64,000 bases of DNA, from assembly GCF_009828925.2 (NCBI RefSeq), contig NZ_WUTY02000001.1, forward strand, positions 4,246,492 to 4,310,491, given 5' to 3'. Made by a program: the position numbers and the translations under genes. The notes under the pieces are model-generated. The model was not told the DNA's origin and did no database searches. It was given only the letters and a program-made list of their open reading frames with translations. This stretch comes from Methylicorpusculum oleiharenae. GTDB taxonomy: Bacteria; Pseudomonadota; Gammaproteobacteria; Methylococcales; Methylomonadaceae. This document shows, piece after piece, positions 8,880-17,374 of this stretch (the stretch's first letter is position 1; every line of letters begins with the position of its first letter).

Positions 8880-9899
8880 TTAAATTTGCAACGGGTTCAA
8901 CCGCAAATCATCTGCATCGGCTTCAGATTGACGCGGTCCCAACCAGCTTGTCCAGCCGAGGCTCGAATTTCCATCAAGACGCGTCATAGGTACTTGATCT
9001 TTTCTTAATATCAGATTGACATCCCAATTAAAGTCAAAACCGGTGTAATTGCGGACAATCGCAATCAAAATTTCCAGCCGTTTACCTGCAGGCAACAAAC
9101 TGAGGTATTCATTCAGCATCAAGGGTCCGAATAAGATCCTGAATTTATGCTGACAACTCCAGACGAGTGAACCCAGCACCACCGACAGCCCCAAACTACC
9201 GGTTTTGGGTGACTCCCCCAGTCGTGTTAAATCTTCTTCTTCAATCGTCAACCATTCGCCGATAAACTCATCCAGTTTTACCGGCAGTTTAAAATAATCG
9301 GCCAGGATGGATATGAGCCCATCCGCATTTTTAGCCTGGTTGGATAACAAGCCAATGTAATGAAACTTGGCCAAATCCGGCATGGCGTCGCGGTTTTGAA
9401 GGGCCTCATCACCGATACCGGATAATGCCCCCAAATAGCCGGCAAAGCGATCCTGTTTTGGCCGATCGAAACTGAAAGCCGGTTCGGTATTGGCTTTTGC
9501 CCGATAAAACAAACTGATCATCCGGTGATGAAAAATGTCAGAAAACCGGGCCAGCGTATGATCGTGAAAGTTATGCTCCCTGCTTCGTACGTATTCAGTC
9601 AGGTGCAAAGGCATGGCCCCATTGGGACCAAACAAACCCAAAAAACGCTGGCTCAATCGGGCCGGTTTGCCATCGTGCGCCGGAATAAATTGACTCAGTG
9701 TCGACGACTCAAATGCCATGGATACTTCTTGACCTAATCTTACAGCTTCGTCTATCGGCCGATTGGCTTGTCCAATTAAAGGCTTATCGTCATGACTACA
9801 TTCAATCAGCCGAAGAGCATGAAAAAAACCATACTTGTAGGGCTCCTTGAGCAAACCTTCTGCTAAATCATTTTTCTTCGACCCATTCTCGCCGGCCAT
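8880..9899 (-). CDS. tssG: T6SS baseplate protein TssG
   Basis: 339 residues of the TssG/ImpH/VasB family: KEPYKYGFFHALRLIE near residue 20, a FLGLFGPNGAMPLHLTEYVR segment around 85-105, and HRMISLFYRAK. It forms the TssFG baseplate wedge with TssK and TssE. The start overlaps the end of tssF by 37 bases and has GGAGA about 10 bases upstream, indicating translational coupling. Length is normal for the family. Confidence 0.95.
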   Translation of the reverse strand: MAGENGSKKNDLAEGLLKEPYKYGFFHALRLIECSHDDKPLIGQANRPIDEAVRLGQEVSMAFESSTLSQFIPAHDGKPARLSQRFLGLFGPNGAMPLHLTEYVRSREHNFHDHTLARFSDIFHHRMISLFYRAKANTEPAFSFDRPKQDRFAGYLGALSGIGDEALQNRDAMPDLAKFHYIGLLSNQAKNADGLISILADYFKLPVKLDEFIGEWLTIEEEDLTRLGESPKTGSLGLSVVLGSLVWSCQHKFRILFGPLMLNEYLSLLPAGKRLEILIAIVRNYTGFDFNWDVNLILRKDQVPMTRLDGNSSLGWTSWLGPRQSEADADDLRLNPLQI

Positions 9900-11743
9900 C
9901 TGATTATTTCTCCACGATCCGCAGTTTGAACCACGGTTTCAGTAAAAGAGTTGATGGAAACATACCGTGCCAGAAAGTTTTCCAGCACAGCCCCCATCAA
10001 GAATACGCCACTGCCTTCAAAAGCAGATTCATCAAAATTAAGGGTTATTTCCAGACCACGGCCAAAAACAATGGGCCCGGCTGTGTTAATACGCCTAACG
10101 ATGGTAGTCGCCTGAATCGATGACAATCCCTCAATCTGATTGGTAATGGCCGCAACGTTATATTCACTGTATAGCCTTAATAAACTCCTCAATGCGGTCG
10201 CGCCTTCTTTGGCGTTCCTATCGATCAGGCTTAAATAATTCAATGACAAATGATTGATCAAACTCCAGTTGGCATTGCTATAAGCATTGGATGCCCGAGG
10301 TTTAGTGGGTCCTGAAAGGCAACGGATACTGTTTACCGGCGCACCTTTTTGCATGGTGAAATCTGTTTTTCCACCACCCAAAGGCATTTGCAAGGGCAAA
10401 TCACGGTTGCTACACAGGGTCTTTATCGATAATTGCTTCAGGTCTTTACTGTAAGGTGTCGCTTGCCCATCGACCAAAGCAATAAAAATTTCATTGCCTA
10501 TATAGCTGGATCTCGGGCCCTGGCGTTTTTGTTTTGACGAAGCCACACGTTGCTGGCGATACAAAGAATAATAGGCAGGCATGCTGTCATGATTACGCTC
10601 ATCGCTGTATTGATAAAAAGGCTGAAATTCCAGTTTTTCTGTAGCATCACCCTCCCCGGTTCCGATAACTTCCTTAATCTGGCACACCTCAAAATCCATA
10701 GGTCTGGATCGATCAGGAATGACATGAAACTCGGATAACTTCTGATCGATATGGATAGGGTCGGCGTGTTTGGGAAACAAGTTAATTGCGGGGGTGCAAA
10801 ACAAGGCAAATTGCGAACTATCAACGGCACTGATCAGTTTTGCATGACTGCGTTTAAGCAGGACAATCAAGTCCATTTCCTGAGCATCACATTGTTTTAC
10901 GGCTTCAGCTAATCCGTTAAACCCGGTAAACATAAACCGTTCCGGAAAGGCAAAGTATTCCTGTAGTAAACGGTACCCCTGAAAAGATCGGGGAGAATAG
11001 TTTAGTAAGGCCTCATCATCGGAAAATCCAAGCCTGCTGATGGCATTTTCCTTTACCAGATGCTGCCATGTATAAGGTTTTTCAGTCGATTGCATGCAAA
11101 CGGCTAATGAGTCGCCGATTAATTGCTCATACAGTTGCATGGGCAACTCACCATGACCTCTTAAAAAAACCGGCAGGGAATCTAAGGCAAGCTCATTGAA
11201 CTTTAAGCCTGCCGACGTTTTCAGACGAATCCGAATCGCAGCTTTAACGCCTTTTAAGCTTGGAACACCCAGATTTGAAACGGCGCCAAGATTAGGTAAA
11301 TATTCAGCCTGCGTAATTTGCAAGGGCCATAGTCTGACTTCATGCGCGGTCCGGTATTCACAAGGGGTCTGTTCTCCTTTTCCCGTCTGACTGCGTAAAG
11401 CGGTGCCTCTTTCAATAGTGAAACCTTCATTCAATGAGCCTTCCGCCAAATCCGGCTGGAATTGAACGACGGTCATTGATGGCGTAGGTTCAAGATAATT
11501 GGGGTAAATCATTTCCAGCAAATGCTGGGTAAATCGGGGAAACTCGGCGTCAAGCTTCAGTTGAACCCGGGCGGCCAAAAATGCAAAACCTTCCAGTAAT
11601 CTTTCAACATAAGGATCTGCACATTCAAAGCTGTCCATGCCTAATCGTGCTGCAATTTTGGGAAATTCAGTTGCAAACTCCCCGCCCATTTCACGTAAAT
11701 GGTGTAATTCTGTGTTGTAATATTTCAACAATCTTGGGTCCAT
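9863..11743 (-). CDS. tssF: T6SS baseplate protein TssF
   Basis: 626 residues of the TssF/ImpG/VasA family, beginning MDPRLLKYYNTELHHLREMG, the family's typical N-terminus. LLEGFAFLAARVQLKLD follows near residue 50 and TQHLLEMIYPNYLEPTPSM near 75-90. It is the large wedge subunit of the baseplate, partner of TssG (overlapping 3' gene) and TssE (upstream, 3-base gap). No truncation is seen. Confidence 0.96.
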   Translation of the reverse strand: MDPRLLKYYNTELHHLREMGGEFATEFPKIAARLGMDSFECADPYVERLLEGFAFLAARVQLKLDAEFPRFTQHLLEMIYPNYLEPTPSMTVVQFQPDLAEGSLNEGFTIERGTALRSQTGKGEQTPCEYRTAHEVRLWPLQITQAEYLPNLGAVSNLGVPSLKGVKAAIRIRLKTSAGLKFNELALDSLPVFLRGHGELPMQLYEQLIGDSLAVCMQSTEKPYTWQHLVKENAISRLGFSDDEALLNYSPRSFQGYRLLQEYFAFPERFMFTGFNGLAEAVKQCDAQEMDLIVLLKRSHAKLISAVDSSQFALFCTPAINLFPKHADPIHIDQKLSEFHVIPDRSRPMDFEVCQIKEVIGTGEGDATEKLEFQPFYQYSDERNHDSMPAYYSLYRQQRVASSKQKRQGPRSSYIGNEIFIALVDGQATPYSKDLKQLSIKTLCSNRDLPLQMPLGGGKTDFTMQKGAPVNSIRCLSGPTKPRASNAYSNANWSLINHLSLNYLSLIDRNAKEGATALRSLLRLYSEYNVAAITNQIEGLSSIQATTIVRRINTAGPIVFGRGLEITLNFDESAFEGSGVFLMGAVLENFLARYVSINSFTETVVQTADRGEIIRWPARMGRRKMI

Positions 11744-11746
11744 GGC

Positions 11747-12247
11747 TCAGCTACCCATATCGCGTAAATTCACATCACCGGTCAGCATATTAATTTCTGT
11801 CCGTAAATAAAGATGAATCGGCAGTGGTTGCGCCCATAAATTGGCCTCAATATCAAAACTGATGGCTTGCTGATTCATCATGTCCGACGCGAAAACCCTG
11901 ACCGTTAAACTATGAGGCAAAATACGCGGCTCAAAGACGGTGATCGCTTGTTTGAGTTTTCTTTCTATATCAGACAGATTGGCGCCTACCACGGAAGTGC
12001 CGGCCAAATGTTTTATGCCGAAATTGATAACCGACTGAGCCACTTCGGGATAATCGGTTAAATCAGTAACCGACTCGAATGAATCCGCATTTAATAACCA
12101 GGAAACGTCCCTCAGTACCGACTGTCTCAATTTATTCATCGACAAAACCCGCTTATCTCTGGATTCAACCTGAGAATTCGGCTCATCATCAGTCAACCTG
12201 TCAAGTAACGACGGTTGCAGACGTTCTTTTTGGGTTAACTCGGCCAT
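11747..12247 (-). CDS. tssE: T6SS baseplate protein TssE (gp25-like)
   Basis: 166 residues with an N-terminal LQPSLLDRLTDD segment and LRQSVLRDVSWLLNA, typical of TssE/gp25-like lysozyme-related baseplate proteins that nucleate sheath polymerisation. A conserved acidic IEANLWAQPLPIHLYLRTEI strand region lies near the C-terminus. It has 3-base gaps to both tagJ and tssF, so all three are in one transcript. Confidence 0.93.
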   Translation of the reverse strand: MAELTQKERLQPSLLDRLTDDEPNSQVESRDKRVLSMNKLRQSVLRDVSWLLNADSFESVTDLTDYPEVAQSVINFGIKHLAGTSVVGANLSDIERKLKQAITVFEPRILPHSLTVRVFASDMMNQQAISFDIEANLWAQPLPIHLYLRTEINMLTGDVNLRDMGS

Positions 12248-12250
12248 GAC

Positions 12251-13051
12251 TCAATTATCAGTGTCGGAAAAGCTGATTTCACGGACATCCATCAAGGCAT
12301 AGTCGTTGTTGTTGGTGCTCAGTAACCGCTGTCCCTGTCCGGTAAAAAAACCTTCATCAGGCTCTTGCCATTCAGTCTTTCTGGCCAGTTTTATAGCGGC
12401 GTCCGGGTGCATTTCTGAATTGACATAACGTGTCGGTATTAATCCAACCGTTTCACCACCATTTTGCCAAATTAGTTGTACGGGCGACCAGACCAGGTCT
12501 CGCAGATCTTCGGGTGCTTCTATTTGAAGGGCTTTGATATGCTGAAAAGGCACCCAATAATACTGTCCATTAATAATGGTTTCCAGCATGGGACCTATAC
12601 GAACATCGGCATCGGCCAACCAGTCAAAGCTTTCGCCGTTAATAGAACCGGCTGTTGCAGGCGCACTGTCAAAAGCGTGCTCGCGCAAATTTTTTGCTTC
12701 CTGGAATTTTTGTTGTGCCGTCAATTTTAGTGCTTGAAGTAACAGGGCCATCCACTGTTGAGGTTCACCAAAAATCAGTGGCGTTTTCAAGCCTGCGAAA
12801 ACGTCTTTACGCAACACTTCGCACCGTAATGCTTCACGATACGTTTGCACCATCGCCAACGTTGCCGCATCCATGTCAGCCAGCACATTGAGCTGGGTTA
12901 AGGCACGTTCCCATTGACCCAGAATCGACAAAAGCTGAAAGAGGTAAATTCTATACTTGACGTTAGCTGGATCTTTTCTCACAGATTGTTGAATATCAGC
13001 CAACGCTTGGTCAAGATTGCCGTCTTTTAAGGCTTGTTCACTGTTCAACAT
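12251..13051 (-). CDS. tagJ: T6SS accessory protein TagJ (ImpE/SciE)
   Basis: 266 residues of the ImpE family. An N-terminal TPR-like helical region (ALKDGNLDQALADIQQSVRK, about 8-27) is followed by the C-terminal domain with FDWLADADVRIGPMLE and WVPFQHI. In other systems TagJ binds the TssB N-terminus and modulates ClpV-driven sheath turnover. It lies between hcp and tssE. A terminator-like hairpin just upstream separates it partly from hcp. Confidence 0.92.
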   Translation of the reverse strand: MLNSEQALKDGNLDQALADIQQSVRKDPANVKYRIYLFQLLSILGQWERALTQLNVLADMDAATLAMVQTYREALRCEVLRKDVFAGLKTPLIFGEPQQWMALLLQALKLTAQQKFQEAKNLREHAFDSAPATAGSINGESFDWLADADVRIGPMLETIINGQYYWVPFQHIKALQIEAPEDLRDLVWSPVQLIWQNGGETVGLIPTRYVNSEMHPDAAIKLARKTEWQEPDEGFFTGQGQRLLSTNNNDYALMDVREISFSDTDN

Positions 13052-13094
13052 GACGCTATCCCCGGCTTGTTTAAATCCATATCACTATAAAAAG

Positions 13095-13114
13095 TGGGCG
13101 GCCTAAACCGCCCA
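13095..13114 (-). terminator. Rho-independent terminator after hcp
   Basis: On the minus strand TGGGCGG and CCGCCCA form a 7-bp GC-rich stem with a 6-base loop, followed by CTTTTTAT. It lies between the hcp stop codon and tagJ. It would end most transcripts after hcp and let a fraction read into tagJ-tssEFGH, which fits the need for much more Hcp than baseplate protein. Confidence 0.7.
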
Positions 13115-13169
13115 TTAATAAGAATTAAAGTATCCTTTAACCTGCTAACTCAGGAAAAACCGGACACCA

Positions 13170-13661
13170 TCAGATTTTATTTTTTACCTTGTTAACACTT
13201 AAATCCCAACCTTTTGCTTCACCTTTTTTAGGGGTACCGCCTTTTTCGAATTGGTTATACTGCATTGTTATACCAATATAGTTAATGCTGAACGATTCAC
13301 TCGGTCTGTCGCCTCCACTGCTCAAGCTGTAGCTGCTTATGATGGGATTTTCCAGAATAATTTCGAGGTACTCCTGGCCTTCAGCATCTTTGCCACCCGT
13401 CTGAATAAAATGAAACGTCGCTTTGGTGAGCGATTTACCGCATGCCGCTTCCTGCATTAATTGGGCGGAAGCTATGTCCATGCTTTTGGTGACAGTAATC
13501 TCAGAAAAAGAAGGATTGCTGGTATCTCTATCAATACCGGCGCCGCTAGTACTAATTGCCCTCCCTACGCCCCATTGTAATGAATCCAGGGTTATCCAGC
13601 CTTCATGCTTGGCCGTTTTTGAATCACCTTTTAGTTCCGGTTCAAATTTTAATAGAATCAT
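13170..13661 (-). CDS. hcp: T6SS tube protein Hcp (TssD)
   Basis: 163 residues forming the hexameric inner tube. The sequence has the GWITLDSLQWGVGR segment near residue 20 and VTKSMDIASAQLMQEAACGK, typical of Hcp1-type proteins with the DUF796 fold. A longer frame to 13733 exists, but the ATG at 13661 has GGAG about 9 bases upstream and gives the usual Hcp length and start (MILLKFEPELKG). No C-terminal effector extension is present. A hairpin terminator follows. Confidence 0.95.
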   Translation of the reverse strand: MILLKFEPELKGDSKTAKHEGWITLDSLQWGVGRAISTSGAGIDRDTSNPSFSEITVTKSMDIASAQLMQEAACGKSLTKATFHFIQTGGKDAEGQEYLEIILENPIISSYSLSSGGDRPSESFSINYIGITMQYNQFEKGGTPKKGEAKGWDLSVNKVKNKI

Positions 13662-13832
13662 CTTTTTTATCTCCTCAAAATAATACGTCTGAAAATCATT
13701 GTTTCGGATAAACCCTGGTAGGTATTTACCCATTTCACCTAAATGTTGTCTTTATCCTTTTACATTCAGGCTGCCCTAACCAAAAGACATTCCCTGATTA
13801 TGCCTTTTATAAAAAAACAGTTAATCAAAAAT

Positions 13833-15329
13833 TTAGCCTCCTTTTTGTGAAGGTAGTTTGGAGGTTAATCGCAAAGAAACGGTTAAGCCTTCCAGCTGAT
13901 AATGCGGCCTTAAATAAAACTTTGAAGCATAGTAGCCGGGATTACCCTCAACTTCTTCAACCACTACTTCGGCGGCGGACAGAGGACGAACGGCTTTATC
14001 TTCTTCCGTCGCTAATCCTGGATTTGTTAACACATAGTTACTGATCCAGCTATTCAGCCATCTTTCCATATCGTCACGTTCTTTGAATGAACCGATTTTG
14101 TCTCGCACGATACATTTAAGGTAATGAGCAAAACGGCATGTGGCGAACAAATAAGGCAGTCTCGCCGCCAGGTTGGCATTGGCCGTTGCATCGGGATCAT
14201 CGTATTCAGCCGGTTTATGCAGCGATTGCGCCCCGATAAAGGCGGCAAAATCGGAATTCTTTTTGTGTATCAACGGCATAAATCCGGATTTAGCCAACTC
14301 GGCTTCGCGGCGGTCACTGATTGCAATTTCGGTTGGGCACTTCATATCGACGCCACCGTCATCCGTCGGAAACGTATGCACGGGTAACCCTTCTACAGCA
14401 CCGCCGGATTCTATACCGCGAATTCTTGAACACCAGCCGTAGAGTTTAAATGAGCGATTGATGTTGGTCGCCATGGCATAAGCGGCATTTGACCAGGTGT
14501 AGTTATTGCTGTTGGCAGCTTCGGTATCTTCTTCGAAATCAAAGTCTTCAACAGGATCGGTTTTGGCGCCATAGGGTAAACGGGACAGAAAACGCGGCAT
14601 TGCCAAACCCAGATATTTCGAATCATCAGAGTCACGCAATGAACGCCAGGCGGCATAATCCGGAGTAGAAAAGATTTTGGTTAAATCCCTTGGATTGGCA
14701 AGCTCGCCCCAAGAATCCATTTGTAACGTTGAAGGTGCCACGCCGGTTATGAAAGGTGCATGGGATGCCGCCGAGATTTGCGCGATTTGCCCTAACATGT
14801 CCACGTCTTGCGGCGAATGGTCAAAATAATAATCGCCCATCAAACAACCGAACGGTTCGCCGCCAAATTGACCAAACTCCTCTTCATAAAGCTTTTTAAA
14901 CAAAGGACTTTGATCCCAAGACGTTCCCTTGAATTTTTTAAGCGTCTTGCCCAACTCATTCTTGGAAATATTCATAACCCGGATTTTTAGCATTTCATCC
15001 GTTTCGGTGTTGTTCACCATGTAATGAAGCCCACGCCAAGTGCCTTCCAACTTCTGATAATCGGCGTGATGAAGTATCAAATTGACTTGATCGGTGAGCT
15101 TCTTGTCAATTTGAGCAATAATGGATTGGATCGATTGAATGGCATCATCCGACACCAGCGACGTATCTTTTAAAACGAATTCAGCCAGCGTTTGAACCGC
15201 ATTTTCAACTTCTTGCTTGGCTCTGTCCGACTTGGGTTTAAATTCCTTATTCAATAACGATGAAAAATCGCTGACTTCGCCGACTTGTTCAGTGACCTGC
15301 GCTTCTGTAACTTTTTCTGTTTCTGCCAT
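13833..15329 (-). CDS. tssC: T6SS sheath large subunit TssC
   Basis: 498 residues of the TssC/VipB family: YQKLEGTWRGLHYMVNNTET near residue 110, GEPFGCLMGDYYFDHSP near 175, and the C-terminal CRFAHYLKCIVRDKIGSF and YYASKFYLRPHYQLEGL blocks. With TssB it forms the contractile sheath. It begins 3 bases after tssB, so the two are co-translated. Confidence 0.97.
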   Translation of the reverse strand: MAETEKVTEAQVTEQVGEVSDFSSLLNKEFKPKSDRAKQEVENAVQTLAEFVLKDTSLVSDDAIQSIQSIIAQIDKKLTDQVNLILHHADYQKLEGTWRGLHYMVNNTETDEMLKIRVMNISKNELGKTLKKFKGTSWDQSPLFKKLYEEEFGQFGGEPFGCLMGDYYFDHSPQDVDMLGQIAQISAASHAPFITGVAPSTLQMDSWGELANPRDLTKIFSTPDYAAWRSLRDSDDSKYLGLAMPRFLSRLPYGAKTDPVEDFDFEEDTEAANSNNYTWSNAAYAMATNINRSFKLYGWCSRIRGIESGGAVEGLPVHTFPTDDGGVDMKCPTEIAISDRREAELAKSGFMPLIHKKNSDFAAFIGAQSLHKPAEYDDPDATANANLAARLPYLFATCRFAHYLKCIVRDKIGSFKERDDMERWLNSWISNYVLTNPGLATEEDKAVRPLSAAEVVVEEVEGNPGYYASKFYLRPHYQLEGLTVSLRLTSKLPSQKGG

Positions 15330-15332
15330 GGC

Positions 15333-15851
15333 TTATTCTCCCCCTTCGACAGTTTTATCAGTCGGTTTGGGTGCTGCGGTGAGCGATTGCAAAAGTGCCG
15401 GATCGTTAATGACTTTGGCAATTAATTCTTCTGCCCCACCCTTTCCGTCCATGTAAGTCACCAGATTCGCCAGTTGTGTTCTCGCTTCCAGCAATTTGTT
15501 GAGCCCATCCACTTTTCTTGCAACGGCTGCAGGTGAAAAATCGTCCATGCTGTCGAATGTAATATCTACATTCAGATTGCCTTCCCCGGTCAAGGTATTC
15601 GGCACAGTAAAAGCCACTCTTGGTTTCATTGCTTTCAGTCTGTCATCAAAGTTGTCGACGTCGATTTCAAGCATTTTTCGATCTGCGACCGGAGCCAGCG
15701 GATCAGCCGGTTTTCCGGAAAGATCAGCCAGAACTCCCATCACAAAAGGCAACTGAACTTTTTTCTCTGCACCATAAAGTTCAACATCGTATTCAATCTG
15801 AACTCTGGGCGCACGGTTACGTGCAATAAATTTTTGACTACTTTCAGCCAT
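15333..15851 (-). CDS. tssB: T6SS sheath small subunit TssB
   Basis: 172 residues: RNRAPRVQIEYDVELYGAEK at 10-29 and LPFVMGVLADLSGKP, the hallmark N-terminus of TssB/VipA, followed by LEIDVDNFDDRLKAMKPRVA. It pairs with TssC. A strong GGGGAG lies just upstream of the ATG. The gene is preceded by a 400-base gap filled with repeats, so tssBC-hcp probably starts a new transcript or has its own promoter between 15852 and 15936. Confidence 0.96.
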   Translation of the reverse strand: MAESSQKFIARNRAPRVQIEYDVELYGAEKKVQLPFVMGVLADLSGKPADPLAPVADRKMLEIDVDNFDDRLKAMKPRVAFTVPNTLTGEGNLNVDITFDSMDDFSPAAVARKVDGLNKLLEARTQLANLVTYMDGKGGAEELIAKVINDPALLQSLTAAPKPTDKTVEGGE

Positions 15852-15936
15852 TGACTATCTCCCCAATTAAAAAATATACACAGTGGTTGCTAACTCAAAT
15901 CATCTCTGCTCACCCCTCCAATTATGTTGGGTTTAG

Positions 15937-16121
15937 TTCTACTTTGTAAGATTTCAGGTTTCACATGACCGAAGGTCGTCATTCCGGCATGGATTGCCGG
16001 AGCCGTCAGACCGCGCAGCGAATCCAGGCTCCATGGATGGTTCGAAGCTCGCCATACATGGCACTGGATACCCGCTTCCCAGCGGGTATGACGGTCTTTC
16101 TTCTAATCTGACAAAGTAGAA
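15937..16121. mobile_element. 185-bp terminal-inverted-repeat element (MITE-like)
   Basis: The ends are TTCTACTTTGTAAGATT (15937-15953) and AATCTGACAAAGTAGAA (16105-16121), inverted repeats matching at 16 of 17 positions. Inside is a palindromic block with CGTCATTCCGGC on one side and the GCGGGTATGACG half on the other, the type of CGTCATTCCGG repeat common in proteobacterial genomes. There is no ORF. It directly abuts the left end of the adjacent palindromic repeat and seems to have replaced that repeat's left flank. Confidence 0.65.
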
Positions 16122-16122
16122 T

Positions 16123-16212
16123 TAGGTGCTTGATTGAAAAGGCTTCTGCAACAGGGATGTTGCAGAGAGTTACAGGGTCGTATTCACGCGTCCTTTGAAA
16201 TCAAGCACCTAC
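16123..16212 (+). repeat. Palindromic dispersed repeat, copy 1 (core)
   Basis: A 90-bp core beginning TAGGTGCTTGATTGAAAAGG and ending AAATCAAGCACCTAC, so its ends are inverted repeats of each other; an inner CTGCAACA/TGTTGCAG hairpin is present. It is nearly identical to 25385-25474, and a diverged inverted copy lies at 59030-59112. The right flank CCCTCAACTCAAAGCGGG also matches the flank of copy 3. The left flank is missing where the 185-bp element abuts. Confidence 0.85.
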
Positions 16213-16252
16213 GCCCTCAACTCAAAGCGGGCTGGCTCTCACCTCAAATCTT

Positions 16253-17308
16253 TTATTCATCCTCTTCTTCGTCGCTTACGCCTCTGATTAAATTAGCCTG
16301 ACTCATCCCGTCAGGCGCAATATCCTTGAGCGCATCCATAAAACTTTTCCCCACCAGCCGCAACGCTCGTTCCAAAAAGATCGGCACCGGACTGGACGGT
16401 TCGTTTTTTTTGTAATAGTCGCAAATCAATTTGAGGGTGTTGATGACATCCTGATTATTATTGATGGCGCCTGAAATGGATTTTTGCGCGGCCTGTTGTT
16501 TCGGTTTATCGCCGGAATCACTCTCACTTTCTTCCGGAGTATCAGAATCAACCGAATCATTAACACCCAGTGTGTCCAGCCAATTTGACATAACACCGTT
16601 GATATCTTTTAACAGATGTCTCAACTCGTCAAAATTTGGAGCATTACTGATCCCCACTGATTGAGTGACAAATTTTTCCAGGCTGTTCAGGCTGTCAAGA
16701 CTCTGTGTAATCGAAGCTTTTTTTTGTTGAAGCACTTCGCTATCGGCGTCTTGAACAGCCGCCTCAATGGTTGACAAACTAACGGCGTTTTCAATTTTTG
16801 AAACAGTCAGTTTTTCAGTTGCAATCAGTACATCTCTAAGTGTGAACCGCCCAATGGCTTTGGACTCAACTAAAGGCACACTCTGTAATGGCCTCAAAAT
16901 AGTTTCCTGATCGCATAATGACATCAGGATATTGACGCGCTCGGTCGGATCGTTGTCATCGTCGGGATCCAGTCGCGGATAGAGACTATCCCATCGCTGC
17001 TGGACTAAGGCTTCGATCAGCTTAAGTCCGGCATGAAATCCCGAAACACCCTCGACAGCGATCAGCGAACGAAGATAGTAAATCAGAACCCGCAAATCTC
17101 TTGTACGCTCAAGCAAGGCTTCTGAACTTTTTTTAATCTCTCGCCAATTAGGTGGCTCAGCTTCTACCAAGGTATCGCCGATTTGCTGTTCGGGTTTACC
17201 TTTAATATCCTTTTCCAGCGCTATAAAGTCCGGATCATATTCAAGATCGTCACCACAAACATCATCCGGATCCACATCCTGCAAATATTTTTCAATATCG
17301 ATACTCAA
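16253..17308 (-). CDS. tssA: T6SS baseplate/cap protein TssA (ImpA)
   Basis: 351 residues with the ImpA N-terminal domain: DVCGDDLEYDPDFIALEKDI near residue 14, PNWREIKKSSEALLERTRDL near 52, and an RWDSLYPRLDPDDDNDPTER block near 108-127. The C-terminal part is acidic and helical and ends EEEDE. TssA primes tube and sheath assembly at the baseplate and, in some classes, caps the distal end. The start is TTG at 17308, supported by AAAGGAG 8 bases upstream. Confidence 0.92.
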   Translation of the reverse strand: MSIDIEKYLQDVDPDDVCGDDLEYDPDFIALEKDIKGKPEQQIGDTLVEAEPPNWREIKKSSEALLERTRDLRVLIYYLRSLIAVEGVSGFHAGLKLIEALVQQRWDSLYPRLDPDDDNDPTERVNILMSLCDQETILRPLQSVPLVESKAIGRFTLRDVLIATEKLTVSKIENAVSLSTIEAAVQDADSEVLQQKKASITQSLDSLNSLEKFVTQSVGISNAPNFDELRHLLKDINGVMSNWLDTLGVNDSVDSDTPEESESDSGDKPKQQAAQKSISGAINNNQDVINTLKLICDYYKKNEPSSPVPIFLERALRLVGKSFMDALKDIAPDGMSQANLIRGVSDEEEDE

Positions 17309-17374
17309 TGAAGTGACTCCTTTTAAAATTATTGCTGTAATGTAAAAAACTACGGCTGCCTGTTATTTCAAGAT

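Noticed and set aside
12251-13051. TagJ as a stand-alone TPR regulator unrelated to T6SS
   Set aside because: The ImpE-type C-terminal motifs and 3-base spacing to tssE make T6SS TagJ the better reading.
15937-16212. Tandem repeats here and at 25358 as a CRISPR remnant
   Set aside because: There is no regular spacer array, the units are single copies with palindromic ends, and no cas gene is present.
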